DNA from: Barthelona sp. PAP020
Lineage: Eukaryota > Metamonada: BaSk clade
NCBI GenBank assembly: GCA_040182905.1
Contig: JARQWU010000091.1
Coordinates: 1-35,116 of the forward strand
Direction: 5' to 3'
DNA: 35,116 nucleotides
Of this stretch, positions 9,491-17,695 are shown one piece after another (position 1 is the stretch's first letter; every line of letters begins with the position of its first letter). The notes under the pieces were generated by a model. The model saw nothing but the letters and a program-made list of their open reading frames with translations, was not told the origin of the DNA and made no database searches. Both the position numbers and the translations under genes were made by a program.

Positions 9491-11701
9491 TTAAGGTTTT
9501 GTAAACATTTGATTATGCCAGCCGTTTCCAAAGTCTCTCATATCAAATTTTTCATCATCACTGTCTGAATACGCTTTCAACAAAGTGTATTCTTGAGGTT
9601 TATTTTCTTTTGGCTTTTTGCTGATCACAAAAAAAATTACAAGGAAAACCAAAATTGAAACACAAATTCCAATGAAAATGTAAGTTAAAAATTTAAATTT
9701 GTTTTCCAAAGTTGTACAAATAAGATTAGATGTGACAGCATTGAATAATGTGAGATTGTATTGCTTTCCATTTGGATCTCCACTGAACATCAAAATTGTG
9801 ATGGTACTTGTTTGAAGGTCTTTTATAAAACCTTTTTCATTTTCAATGAGCTTTGTAATGTTTTGAATTGATATTTCTAAATTTTCAAATTGAGTGAAGA
9901 ACAAATATGGTTTAATTTCTCTTATTTCTGTAAGTTCAAAATAGAAATCTTTGATTTCATTATTATTTTGACAATCATGAACTATTGTTGTTGTTCCATC
10001 AAATATTTCAATAATACCTTGATCATTCCCCTTTAAAGAAAAAAAATATGTCCCTGAAGTAGGAAATTCAATAAAGATATCACCATCAGAATGAATTTGG
10101 TCATAAACACTGTCAAAAACGATATTATCCGATCGCTGAATGTCACTGTTGTTTTTTAAACATTCAGGTAAAATGATACCTAATTGATAGCACACATTAT
10201 TCACAATAAAACCAGCAAAACAATCAAAATTATGAGATTTGACAACACTTTCTCTTGTTAAATTATCCACCAACAGACCAATTTGTTCTTGAAAATTGAA
10301 AAAAACAACTTCAATTTCTGGTTTTTCACAAGATAAAATAATGATATTATCTTCAAAAGGAAAAACAAATCGATTTTCCATTATAAAAGCATACAAATTA
10401 CCATTGATAACGCTTTTAACAATTGTTTGTAAAACAACAAAATCTTCTTTTGATGCGCAAATATTGGTAAAATTGATAATTTCACTGTTGTTGAAAAAGG
10501 CGGTCCAACCATAAACATTTAAGGAAGAACTATCAGGAAAATTGACATTGATCAATTTTCCACTATATCTATCTGGCAAACTATTACGATGCCAAGAGGG
10601 GATTGTATACACATAAAAACTATAGTCTTTTGGGTGACCTAATAAAATTCGAGGAATTGATCCATAAGAACTATAAACAGGATTATACATAGACTCAATG
10701 TCTCTTTTTACCAATGAAGTAGTTCCAGCTTCAATATTTTCAGGATATGAATTCATTATTACCACATTTAAGCCTCTAATTATATGATATGTTCCGTCAA
10801 ATATGATAGGTGTGACTGATTTAATACAATGTGCAGTGTCTCTTTGAAAATTTTGAGAAAAATAATAATAAGCGATGTGATCTGTGTTCATCATTGGATC
10901 AAATTTTTCAACATTTGCAGACATATTTAAAAAAGATACAGCGAACATAAAAAATTCTTGATTTGGATTAACAGTCATTAACAGCAATTCGTCTTCTGGT
11001 GGAACAACAATTCTGAAATAAGCATAATCTTGATAATCACCACTTCGATAACTTTGAAGCAAATCAACGGAATAATCAGTAGAACCAGAAGAATCCAATA
11101 AAGTTGCTTGAAAGTTGATAGAAGAAGAATATACCAATGGTTTTAAAAGAACACTTATTGATTGGTACATATCACTTTTAGTTGCTATAGTACCTGTAGT
11201 GATGCGAAATTGAGGACTTTGAGGAATCAATAAGCAATCACCAACAATATAGGTGTTTTGTGTTTCGGGAGATACAATACAAGAACTAAACATAATTTCT
11301 AATGATTTCATATCATAAAATATGTTTGAATCAATGCTGATGTTTAGATAATCTCCTTTAAATAGAACAATATTGGGAGTTATCAATTCTTCAATTTTAT
11401 GAACTTCATTATTTATTTTAATTGGTTTGGATAAATATTTTAAAGGAACATCAGAAGTGATAAAAACTCCTTTATCTGCATGGACTGGAAGATCCAACAA
11501 AACCACCCGAGTTTCACAATTGTTTCCTTCACCATCAAAAATAAAGTCAAATGAAATGATTGCATTGAAGAACCTCCCTGCATAATGAATAGGTTGAAAT
11601 TCAACAACAGAACAGTTCGCAATTTCAATTTTTTCTGTATAAATAGTTCTTGCCTTCAAGCATAAAAAGAAACAGCATATTAAAAATAAAACTTTGAACA
11701 T
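9491..11701 (-). CDS. Type I membrane glycoprotein-like protein with short sorting tail
   Basis: The ATG at 11701 gives 736 aa starting MFKVLFLICCFFLCLKA, a clear signal peptide. Upstream in-frame sequence has no ATG. About 650 residues of predicted ectodomain follow, strand-rich, with scattered cysteines and several N-glycosylation sequons (NCS, NIS, NFT, NLT, NIT). One transmembrane helix lies near residues 671-694 (FLTYIFIGICVSILVFLVIFFVIS). The cytosolic tail of about 42 residues begins with KKPKENK and contains YTLL, which fits a YxxPhi endocytic or lysosomal sorting signal, followed by an acidic SDSDDE cluster. This tail layout is typical of cargo receptors and cell-surface proteins, but the ectodomain belongs to no family I recognise. 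It is head-to-head with the GNA1 gene. Confidence 0.83.
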   Translation of the reverse strand: MFKVLFLICCFFLCLKARTIYTEKIEIANCSVVEFQPIHYAGRFFNAIISFDFIFDGEGNNCETRVVLLDLPVHADKGVFITSDVPLKYLSKPIKINNEVHKIEELITPNIVLFKGDYLNISIDSNIFYDMKSLEIMFSSCIVSPETQNTYIVGDCLLIPQSPQFRITTGTIATKSDMYQSISVLLKPLVYSSSINFQATLLDSSGSTDYSVDLLQSYRSGDYQDYAYFRIVVPPEDELLLMTVNPNQEFFMFAVSFLNMSANVEKFDPMMNTDHIAYYYFSQNFQRDTAHCIKSVTPIIFDGTYHIIRGLNVVIMNSYPENIEAGTTSLVKRDIESMYNPVYSSYGSIPRILLGHPKDYSFYVYTIPSWHRNSLPDRYSGKLINVNFPDSSSLNVYGWTAFFNNSEIINFTNICASKEDFVVLQTIVKSVINGNLYAFIMENRFVFPFEDNIIILSCEKPEIEVVFFNFQEQIGLLVDNLTRESVVKSHNFDCFAGFIVNNVCYQLGIILPECLKNNSDIQRSDNIVFDSVYDQIHSDGDIFIEFPTSGTYFFSLKGNDQGIIEIFDGTTTIVHDCQNNNEIKDFYFELTEIREIKPYLFFTQFENLEISIQNITKLIENEKGFIKDLQTSTITILMFSGDPNGKQYNLTLFNAVTSNLICTTLENKFKFLTYIFIGICVSILVFLVIFFVISKKPKENKPQEYTLLKAYSDSDDEKFDMRDFGNGWHNQMFTKP

Positions 11702-11985
11702 AACATCAAAAAAAGTCTTTTTTACATAAAAAAACTCAATAAATTTCTTTTTGAAAGCAATAAATATTCTAAACAAGGAATGTTGATATTATTTATTTTC
11801 TTTAAAGAAAAATCTCAAACGTTCAAATGGAAAATTGTTGAAGAGGAAAGAAGATAATTTACCTTTATTGCTTCTGATGCATATTTTGTGATTTCAAAAG
11901 GTTCAAAATGTTGGATGCACAAAAACAATCACGTTAACAGTGATTTTTATTTTTTGTTATTTTCAATAATTTTTAACCATTCAAG

Positions 11986-12426
11986 ATGGATATTCATTTC
12001 AGGACATTGCAAACAGAAGATATTCATATTTTAGAATTATTAAATCAATTGACTACTGTTGGGTCAATAAGTGAAAATGAATTCATCAAACAATATTCAA
12101 AAATATTTCAAAACCCCCATCATCATGTTTTAGTTGGTACTGTTGTAACAAATGGCACTGAAAAAATAATCTGCTGTGGGACATTGTTGGTTGAATTAAA
12201 ATTTATTCACAGATGTAGTTCTGTTGGTCATATTGAAGACATAGTTGTAGATGAGAGTTATAGAGGTTTAGGCATTGGCAAGCAATTAATCAAAGAATTA
12301 ATTAATACAGCCAGAAATGAAGGTTGTTACAAATGTTTGGCTGATTGTGGAAATCACAACATTGGATTCTACGAAAAATGTGGAATGAATGTTCATGGCA
12401 ATGAAATGGCTTGCTATTTTGATTGA
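11986..12426 (+). CDS. GNA1: Glucosamine-6-phosphate N-acetyltransferase (GNAT family)
   Basis: A 146-aa protein, a normal length for the family. GNA1 transfers acetyl from acetyl-CoA to glucosamine 6-phosphate, a step toward UDP-GlcNAc needed for N-glycans, GPI anchors and chitin. Visible family features are: HIEDIVVDESYRGLGIGK at residues 82-99, with the acetyl-CoA pyrophosphate loop R93-G94-L95-G96-I97-G98-K99; the preceding KFIHRC strand; the CYKCLADCGNHNIGFYEKCGM segment near residues 115-135, which matches the family's CYK...N.GFYKKFG substrate and CoA region; and a final aromatic strand. The stop TGA is followed directly by TAAA. It is convergent with the large membrane-protein gene. 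Confidence 0.93.
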   Translation: MDIHFRTLQTEDIHILELLNQLTTVGSISENEFIKQYSKIFQNPHHHVLVGTVVTNGTEKIICCGTLLVELKFIHRCSSVGHIEDIVVDESYRGLGIGKQLIKELINTARNEGCYKCLADCGNHNIGFYEKCGMNVHGNEMACYFD

Positions 12427-12888
12427 TAAAGAAATTCCTCTTTCTTTTTAACATTATTGAAACAAATTATTTTTGTTAACTTCCTTTTATTTCTTTTGAT
12501 GTATGTGTAACAAAAAAGAGTTAATTTTTTTAGAATAGAAGAAAAAAGAGTGTTGTTTGCAAAATATTTCCTTCAATGGGAAACTTCACCATTATTCATT
12601 CCCAACTTTTTGAGCTTTTTCAAGTAAACTACAGGAAATCTTGAACAATCAAGAAATATTTCATGAGAATCCAAGCCATTTGACTATTTTGAACAATTAA
12701 TCCTGCATTAATTTCACCCACGGCATTGGACGGGGTACATACAGCTGGACAATGTTTGAAATAAAAGAGTTTAGAATTTTTTGTTCACCTGAGACGGCAG
12801 TTTCAAGTTTGGAAAGTTTTGGAAAATGTTTCTACAAAGAAAAAACACACACAAAGATTTTATATTGCTTTGGAAACAATTTCTTTTT
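12427..12888. other. 462-bp convergent intergenic region with a GC-richer core
   Basis: This region lies between the 3' ends of GNA1 and the large membrane protein. Most of it is AT-rich. About 50 bases at 12701-12754 are near 50% G+C against a surrounding level near 30%, and open frames pass through them on both strands. No known RNA or protein was recognised. A plus-strand frame with an ATG at 12752 runs to 13003 and overlaps the membrane-protein gene antisense. I do not call it as a gene. Confidence 0.45.
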
Positions 12889-15800
12889 CTACAAAATTTC
12901 TTCATTTTCACAAATTAATTTGATATTTGGACATTCAAAACAAAATACCTCAATTTCAAATATTCCTGAGGTCAGGTCATCCAAAAGTCTTGGACACAAA
13001 TAACAATTGCAATTTTCGAGATCTAAAATGAAATAATTAAATAAAGAATGTTCACCGTCACAATAATATTCTTGTAACTCTGCAAATTCATCACTTAAAG
13101 CAGAAGAATGTTTGGCAGTTTTTATCAAATACAAAGAAAATTTAACATTTGAAGGATTTGTTGAAATTTTAAAAAAAATTTTAAAAATTCCACGTTCATA
13201 ATTTTCTGGAACAATTATTTGCCATTTATTTAAAGTTTTATTGAGTATTCCTGATTGAAACGCTAATCTTTGATAAAAAATCTTTGAGCAATTCAAAAAA
13301 ATTGTAATATCATGAAATTTTTCAATTTCATCAAAGCATATTTTTTTGTCTTCATTTCCAATGATTATAATTTCATTTTTTGGTTCATCTTTTTGTTTTC
13401 TTTGGCTTTGTTTTTTTCCAATCGTCAAAAGTTGATATATATCGAAAGGAATAGAATCAAAAGTAGTTCTAATCAAAGGAAATCGTGAAAACATGCTAAC
13501 AAATTCCATCACACTTGTTTTTTCATCAAGTTTTAAAAATTGATCAAAATTTATTCTTAATATTTCCAATAGACCTTTATGAATAATCGTAATCATATTA
13601 GTTTGATCTTTAGAATCTGTTATCAAAAAAATCTTGTCATTTTTTGTTGGAATCATTCCATCAATTAAAATGAAAGCAGCTTGACCACAGATGTAATATT
13701 TTAAAAGAAAAATACTTTTTTTGATATCAAATTGGACGAAACAATCAATTAAAATGTTTGGTTCAATATCAATCAATAATTTAATTGCTTTAAAAAAAGA
13801 AGAATTTTCAAATGAATAAGCCAAACAATTGGTTTCACTTTTAACATCCCAAAAATTGGATTCATACCTTTCATTCGACTTATTAAACCTAATAGAAGCA
13901 TAATCATTCCACAGATCGTTGTTTGAACAAAAAAAGAAATCAGATTCTAATTTGGATAAAGCAGTATAATATTTCATCACAGCTTGTTTATGATTATATG
14001 AACCATTTAAATTATTAACATTGGAAACATAATTGCAAGAAACAAAAGCATTCTTCAAAAGGCCCAATTTTATTGTAAGACCATCAACTTTGGTTCTTTC
14101 CATCGAAGGAATTTCAACAAAAAACGATTCTTTGAACTCTTTAAAATCAAATCTAGGATTATATATTTGAATCATAGTAAAAACATCATTATTATACATC
14201 TTCATAAAATCCTTTGAATCACTGATCAACAATGCCATTAAAATATCTTTGACAACATGTGAATCCAAAGGTTTTGTTTTTGGAAAAGTTTGTGTTCCAA
14301 TTGGTGAAGGATTTAGATTTTGTGGTCGATCAAGAAAATTGGTACTAGCATTGGATCTGGTTTTTGATAATCGTATTGAAGGTGTAGGACCACTCAAAGA
14401 TATGGACTTCGTTTCTCTCTCATCTTCTTTAAAAAATAAATAAGGATTCACATTGTTTTTTGCTGAATTATTTCCTTTCAATGATTTTTGCTCATTTTCT
14501 ATGATTAACAAAGAAAAAGATAATGGAAGAAAAAAAATACTTTCAATTTTTGGATGAAAATTTTGATGTTCATTTAATATTTTGTAAGTATTGAAGTACT
14601 TTTGATAATCTCTGATATAATCATTCAAAATAAAAAATAATTTTCTTTTCAATGCCAAAATTTCAATATTTAAATATTTTTGCATCTCAAAGACAAAATC
14701 CTTTAAAAATTTTAGCTCTTTCTTATTTTCTGAAAATCTTGAAATATGCAATAATAACTTGTCGGAATTGTTTAGTAATAATAAATTATACTTAAAATTA
14801 ACATAAAAACAATTTTCTTTGTCTTTTTTGGTGCTAAAATATTTCAAAAATTCAATAATTTTTCCTTCATATTTTGTTTTTGTTTTAATTCTGGAACTTA
14901 AATACTTGTAAGGTAATTGTGTCAATCTATTATGTCCTTTGGACATTAAAGGAAATTCAATTTCAATATTGTTGAAAATATATTGAAACAAATCCTTATC
15001 ATTTAAAATATCTGATATAGCCCTCATCTGCTTGGAAAAAATACTTTTTTCTTGCAAATCAACAAACATACCGACCAATAGTAACACAATTATCAATTCA
15101 GAATCAGGAATAAACAGAAATTTAATCATGAACAGAATTAAAAAATGCAGACTGATAAGTTGAGAGGGAAGAATGAATGACTGAAAGGTGTTTCCTTCTG
15201 TAGTTTTTATAAATTGGGTATGATGTGGTAATAATGGATCAAAAATAATTGAATTATATGATAAACTGTTCCAATGACTATTACGAAACAATGAAAATTC
15301 CATAACAACACAGAACAATAATAAAAAGAAAATCCAACATGAAGAAATTGAAATTTTCGTTGAAAATGGAAAAGAAATGAACTTTAAGTTTTTGAATTGA
15401 AAATCAAAATCAAAAGAAATAAAAAGAAATATTAAAGACAAAAAAATCAAGTGAAGAATATGCTTTAAATTAAACGTTGTTTCATTACTAAAATAGACAA
15501 AAATACACACACAAATACAACACAATAGAATAAAAATATCGTTAAACCAAAGAATATGTGGTTCATTTGGTCTAATTAAAAAAGGAAAAAATATAAAAAG
15601 AAAGAAAAAAACTCGTAAACGTATAGTAATCTTTGAATATTCAAAAATAACCATTGCTGTTAATACAAAAGGAATATAACATAATGATACATGCAACAAA
15701 CTTTCCGTAACAAAATTAGAATCCTTAAACCACAACATCACAATAACAATCAATACAATAATTGATGGAATACATGTTTGAAAAGATAAAGTTTTATTGA

Positions 15801-17193
15801 AATTTTTTTCTAGAAAAATGGGAAAATAAATGTAATCACAAATGATAATAACAAGTGGAAAAATTACAAAGGAAGGAAAAGAATCGATATTATTTTGAAT
15901 GTGATAAAAATAAATTAATATTAATATTAAATGCAAATGTTCAAATGTTCTAACAAATAGTGTATGTTTTTTATCAATCTTTTGAAATTTTTTAAACAAA
16001 TGAGCAAGCAAACTAAAATAAAAATATGTCACAAAAATAAAAAAAGAATGTAATAACTTGTAATCTTTCAAAAATAAAACCACAAACCAAGTGCTTGAAA
16101 TTTCAAAAAATAACAATAAATGCAAAACCCAATTCTTCTTTTCTTTGAATCGACTGAAAAATTCACACACAAAAAATAAGATGTTAAATTGAAGAAAAAT
16201 GATAAAACAACTGTTAAAAATTAAATGCAGAATAGAAATTTGATGAGAAGAATTATCAAAGAAATAGAAAAAAAGTTGAAAAATAAACAAAAAAATAACA
16301 TATTTGCAAACATCTTTAAAATTAAATTCTGATTTCATTGCAAAATTTTCAAAAAATAACACACTAACAACCAACAACAAAAAAAAATTTTTCTCCAAAG
16401 AATTCTCCTTTGGAAAGAAACTTAAAATAAGACTAATAATACATAAAACTAATGAACACAATATACTAATCGTGGGAAAATATGTTCTTTGTAAAAAAAC
16501 TCCCAAAATTGCAATGGTAAACACTAAAATAATAGAATAAATTAAATATGAAATATTTTCGTATAAACCACACCAAACTCCTAAAAAAATGCTGACAATA
16601 CCAGTAATAAAACCACAAAAATGTCTAATTTTGTAATTGAACAGATAATATTTAAAATCATCAAATTCATCATCAAATTTCCTTTCTTTAAAGGTTCTAA
16701 AATATAATATTTGTTGATAGACATTTGAAAAAGACAATAAAATTGGAATTAAAAAAATCAATAAATTGTTTTCATCTCTTACATTATAGAACAAAAATAA
16801 ATATGGAATAAACATAGAAATATACTTAAATATCTCTTTAATTAAACTAAGTAAAGATACTATACAAAATCTGATTAAAAAACAACTATAAACATAAAAA
16901 ACAACAATTAAAGAAATAAAAACGTAACTTATTGCACTGATAATAGTATTTATTCGATAAATTGGCAACATAACTATCACAGATAAACTCAATAACTCCA
17001 TTAATATCCAAAACCCAAAGACAAATTTTCCAAACAACCCATCCTTGATAAAAATCCAAGGTTTTCCTTGACAAAATGAATATAAAAAATATCGAATTAT
17101 TCCAATAATTACTATAACAATAAATGGAACAAATACATACTGATTTGCAAAATTTAGGCAAATAAGCAATAAATTATTCAAAAAAATCATCAT
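12889..17193 (-). CDS. 1434-aa polytopic membrane protein with large soluble C-terminus, unknown family
   Basis: The first ATG is at 17193, with a second directly after it. Residues 1 to about 680 consist of many hydrophobic segments (roughly 18-20) separated by short loops, rich in Phe, Ile and Leu, for example FVPFIVIVIIGIIRYFL near the start. Residues from about 700 to the end are soluble: a helical region (KFLKDFVFEMQKYLNIEILALKR), a Ser/Asn/Pro-rich linker near residues 915-975, then mixed alpha/beta sequence ending in a cysteine- and strand-rich tail. The layout of a multi-pass N-half and a large cytosolic C-half recalls Pecanex-type proteins, but I could not see Pecanex motifs and do not claim it. 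No transporter signature was seen. TAG is the stop. Confidence 0.82.
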   Translation of the reverse strand: MMIFLNNLLLICLNFANQYVFVPFIVIVIIGIIRYFLYSFCQGKPWIFIKDGLFGKFVFGFWILMELLSLSVIVMLPIYRINTIISAISYVFISLIVVFYVYSCFLIRFCIVSLLSLIKEIFKYISMFIPYLFLFYNVRDENNLLIFLIPILLSFSNVYQQILYFRTFKERKFDDEFDDFKYYLFNYKIRHFCGFITGIVSIFLGVWCGLYENISYLIYSIILVFTIAILGVFLQRTYFPTISILCSLVLCIISLILSFFPKENSLEKNFFLLLVVSVLFFENFAMKSEFNFKDVCKYVIFLFIFQLFFYFFDNSSHQISILHLIFNSCFIIFLQFNILFFVCEFFSRFKEKKNWVLHLLLFFEISSTWFVVLFLKDYKLLHSFFIFVTYFYFSLLAHLFKKFQKIDKKHTLFVRTFEHLHLILILIYFYHIQNNIDSFPSFVIFPLVIIICDYIYFPIFLEKNFNKTLSFQTCIPSIIVLIVIVMLWFKDSNFVTESLLHVSLCYIPFVLTAMVIFEYSKITIRLRVFFFLFIFFPFLIRPNEPHILWFNDIFILLCCICVCIFVYFSNETTFNLKHILHLIFLSLIFLFISFDFDFQFKNLKFISFPFSTKISISSCWIFFLLLFCVVMEFSLFRNSHWNSLSYNSIIFDPLLPHHTQFIKTTEGNTFQSFILPSQLISLHFLILFMIKFLFIPDSELIIVLLLVGMFVDLQEKSIFSKQMRAISDILNDKDLFQYIFNNIEIEFPLMSKGHNRLTQLPYKYLSSRIKTKTKYEGKIIEFLKYFSTKKDKENCFYVNFKYNLLLLNNSDKLLLHISRFSENKKELKFLKDFVFEMQKYLNIEILALKRKLFFILNDYIRDYQKYFNTYKILNEHQNFHPKIESIFFLPLSFSLLIIENEQKSLKGNNSAKNNVNPYLFFKEDERETKSISLSGPTPSIRLSKTRSNASTNFLDRPQNLNPSPIGTQTFPKTKPLDSHVVKDILMALLISDSKDFMKMYNNDVFTMIQIYNPRFDFKEFKESFFVEIPSMERTKVDGLTIKLGLLKNAFVSCNYVSNVNNLNGSYNHKQAVMKYYTALSKLESDFFFCSNNDLWNDYASIRFNKSNERYESNFWDVKSETNCLAYSFENSSFFKAIKLLIDIEPNILIDCFVQFDIKKSIFLLKYYICGQAAFILIDGMIPTKNDKIFLITDSKDQTNMITIIHKGLLEILRINFDQFLKLDEKTSVMEFVSMFSRFPLIRTTFDSIPFDIYQLLTIGKKQSQRKQKDEPKNEIIIIGNEDKKICFDEIEKFHDITIFLNCSKIFYQRLAFQSGILNKTLNKWQIIVPENYERGIFKIFFKISTNPSNVKFSLYLIKTAKHSSALSDEFAELQEYYCDGEHSLFNYFILDLENCNCYLCPRLLDDLTSGIFEIEVFCFECPNIKLICENEEIL

Positions 17194-17695
17194 CAATTAT
17201 TTCATGAATACGAATCAACAAAAATCTTGACAAAAAAAAAGGATAAATTCTTCAACGAAAATTGAAACAAATAATGTGTGAATCTATCAATAGAATAAAT
17301 GCAAACATATTTCAAATATTTATTTTTGAAAAAGATGAAAATTAATTCTTTTTTTTAAAATTTACTTCAAAAAAAAATTGTATTTTCAATACAAATTTCT
17401 TTCTTTATTCTGTGCAAATTAGCCTTCAAAAGGATCTCCATTTAATGTTTGAGTCTTTATGATATTCTGAATTGTTTTTCTTTGATCAAGAATCTTCGTA
17501 TAAAAAACTTTTATCCTGTCCTTTCATTTCTTTCTTTTAGCTTTTTTTTATTAAAAAAAAAAGAATTGCCACCATAACAAAAAATAAAAAAAAGAAATAA
17601 AACAATAATTTACATACAAATTTGCATTGATACATAAAATAATCAATTTGATTGCTTCAATCTGGTTAAGATCAAAAAGAAATCTAAAAGTTACA
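17194..17695. other. 502-bp intergenic region between two minus-strand genes
   Basis: AT-rich and full of homopolymer tracts. It holds the 5' flank of the large membrane-protein gene (TTCATGAA about 12 bases before its ATG) and the 3' flank of the AIR9-like gene. A 34-codon minus-strand stretch ending in a TAA at 17419 translates to a protein-like C-terminus (ending NGDPFEG), but it has no ATG and is short enough to arise by chance. Confidence 0.4.

Noticed and set aside
12752-13003. Plus-strand ORF of 83 codons with ATG
   Set aside because: Nearly half of it is antisense to the 3' end of the 1434-aa membrane-protein gene, and its translation shows no domain. An AT-rich strand easily gives such frames.
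12889-17193. Assignment of the polytopic protein to the Pecanex family
   Set aside because: Only the overall layout is similar. None of the conserved Pecanex C-terminal motifs could be seen.
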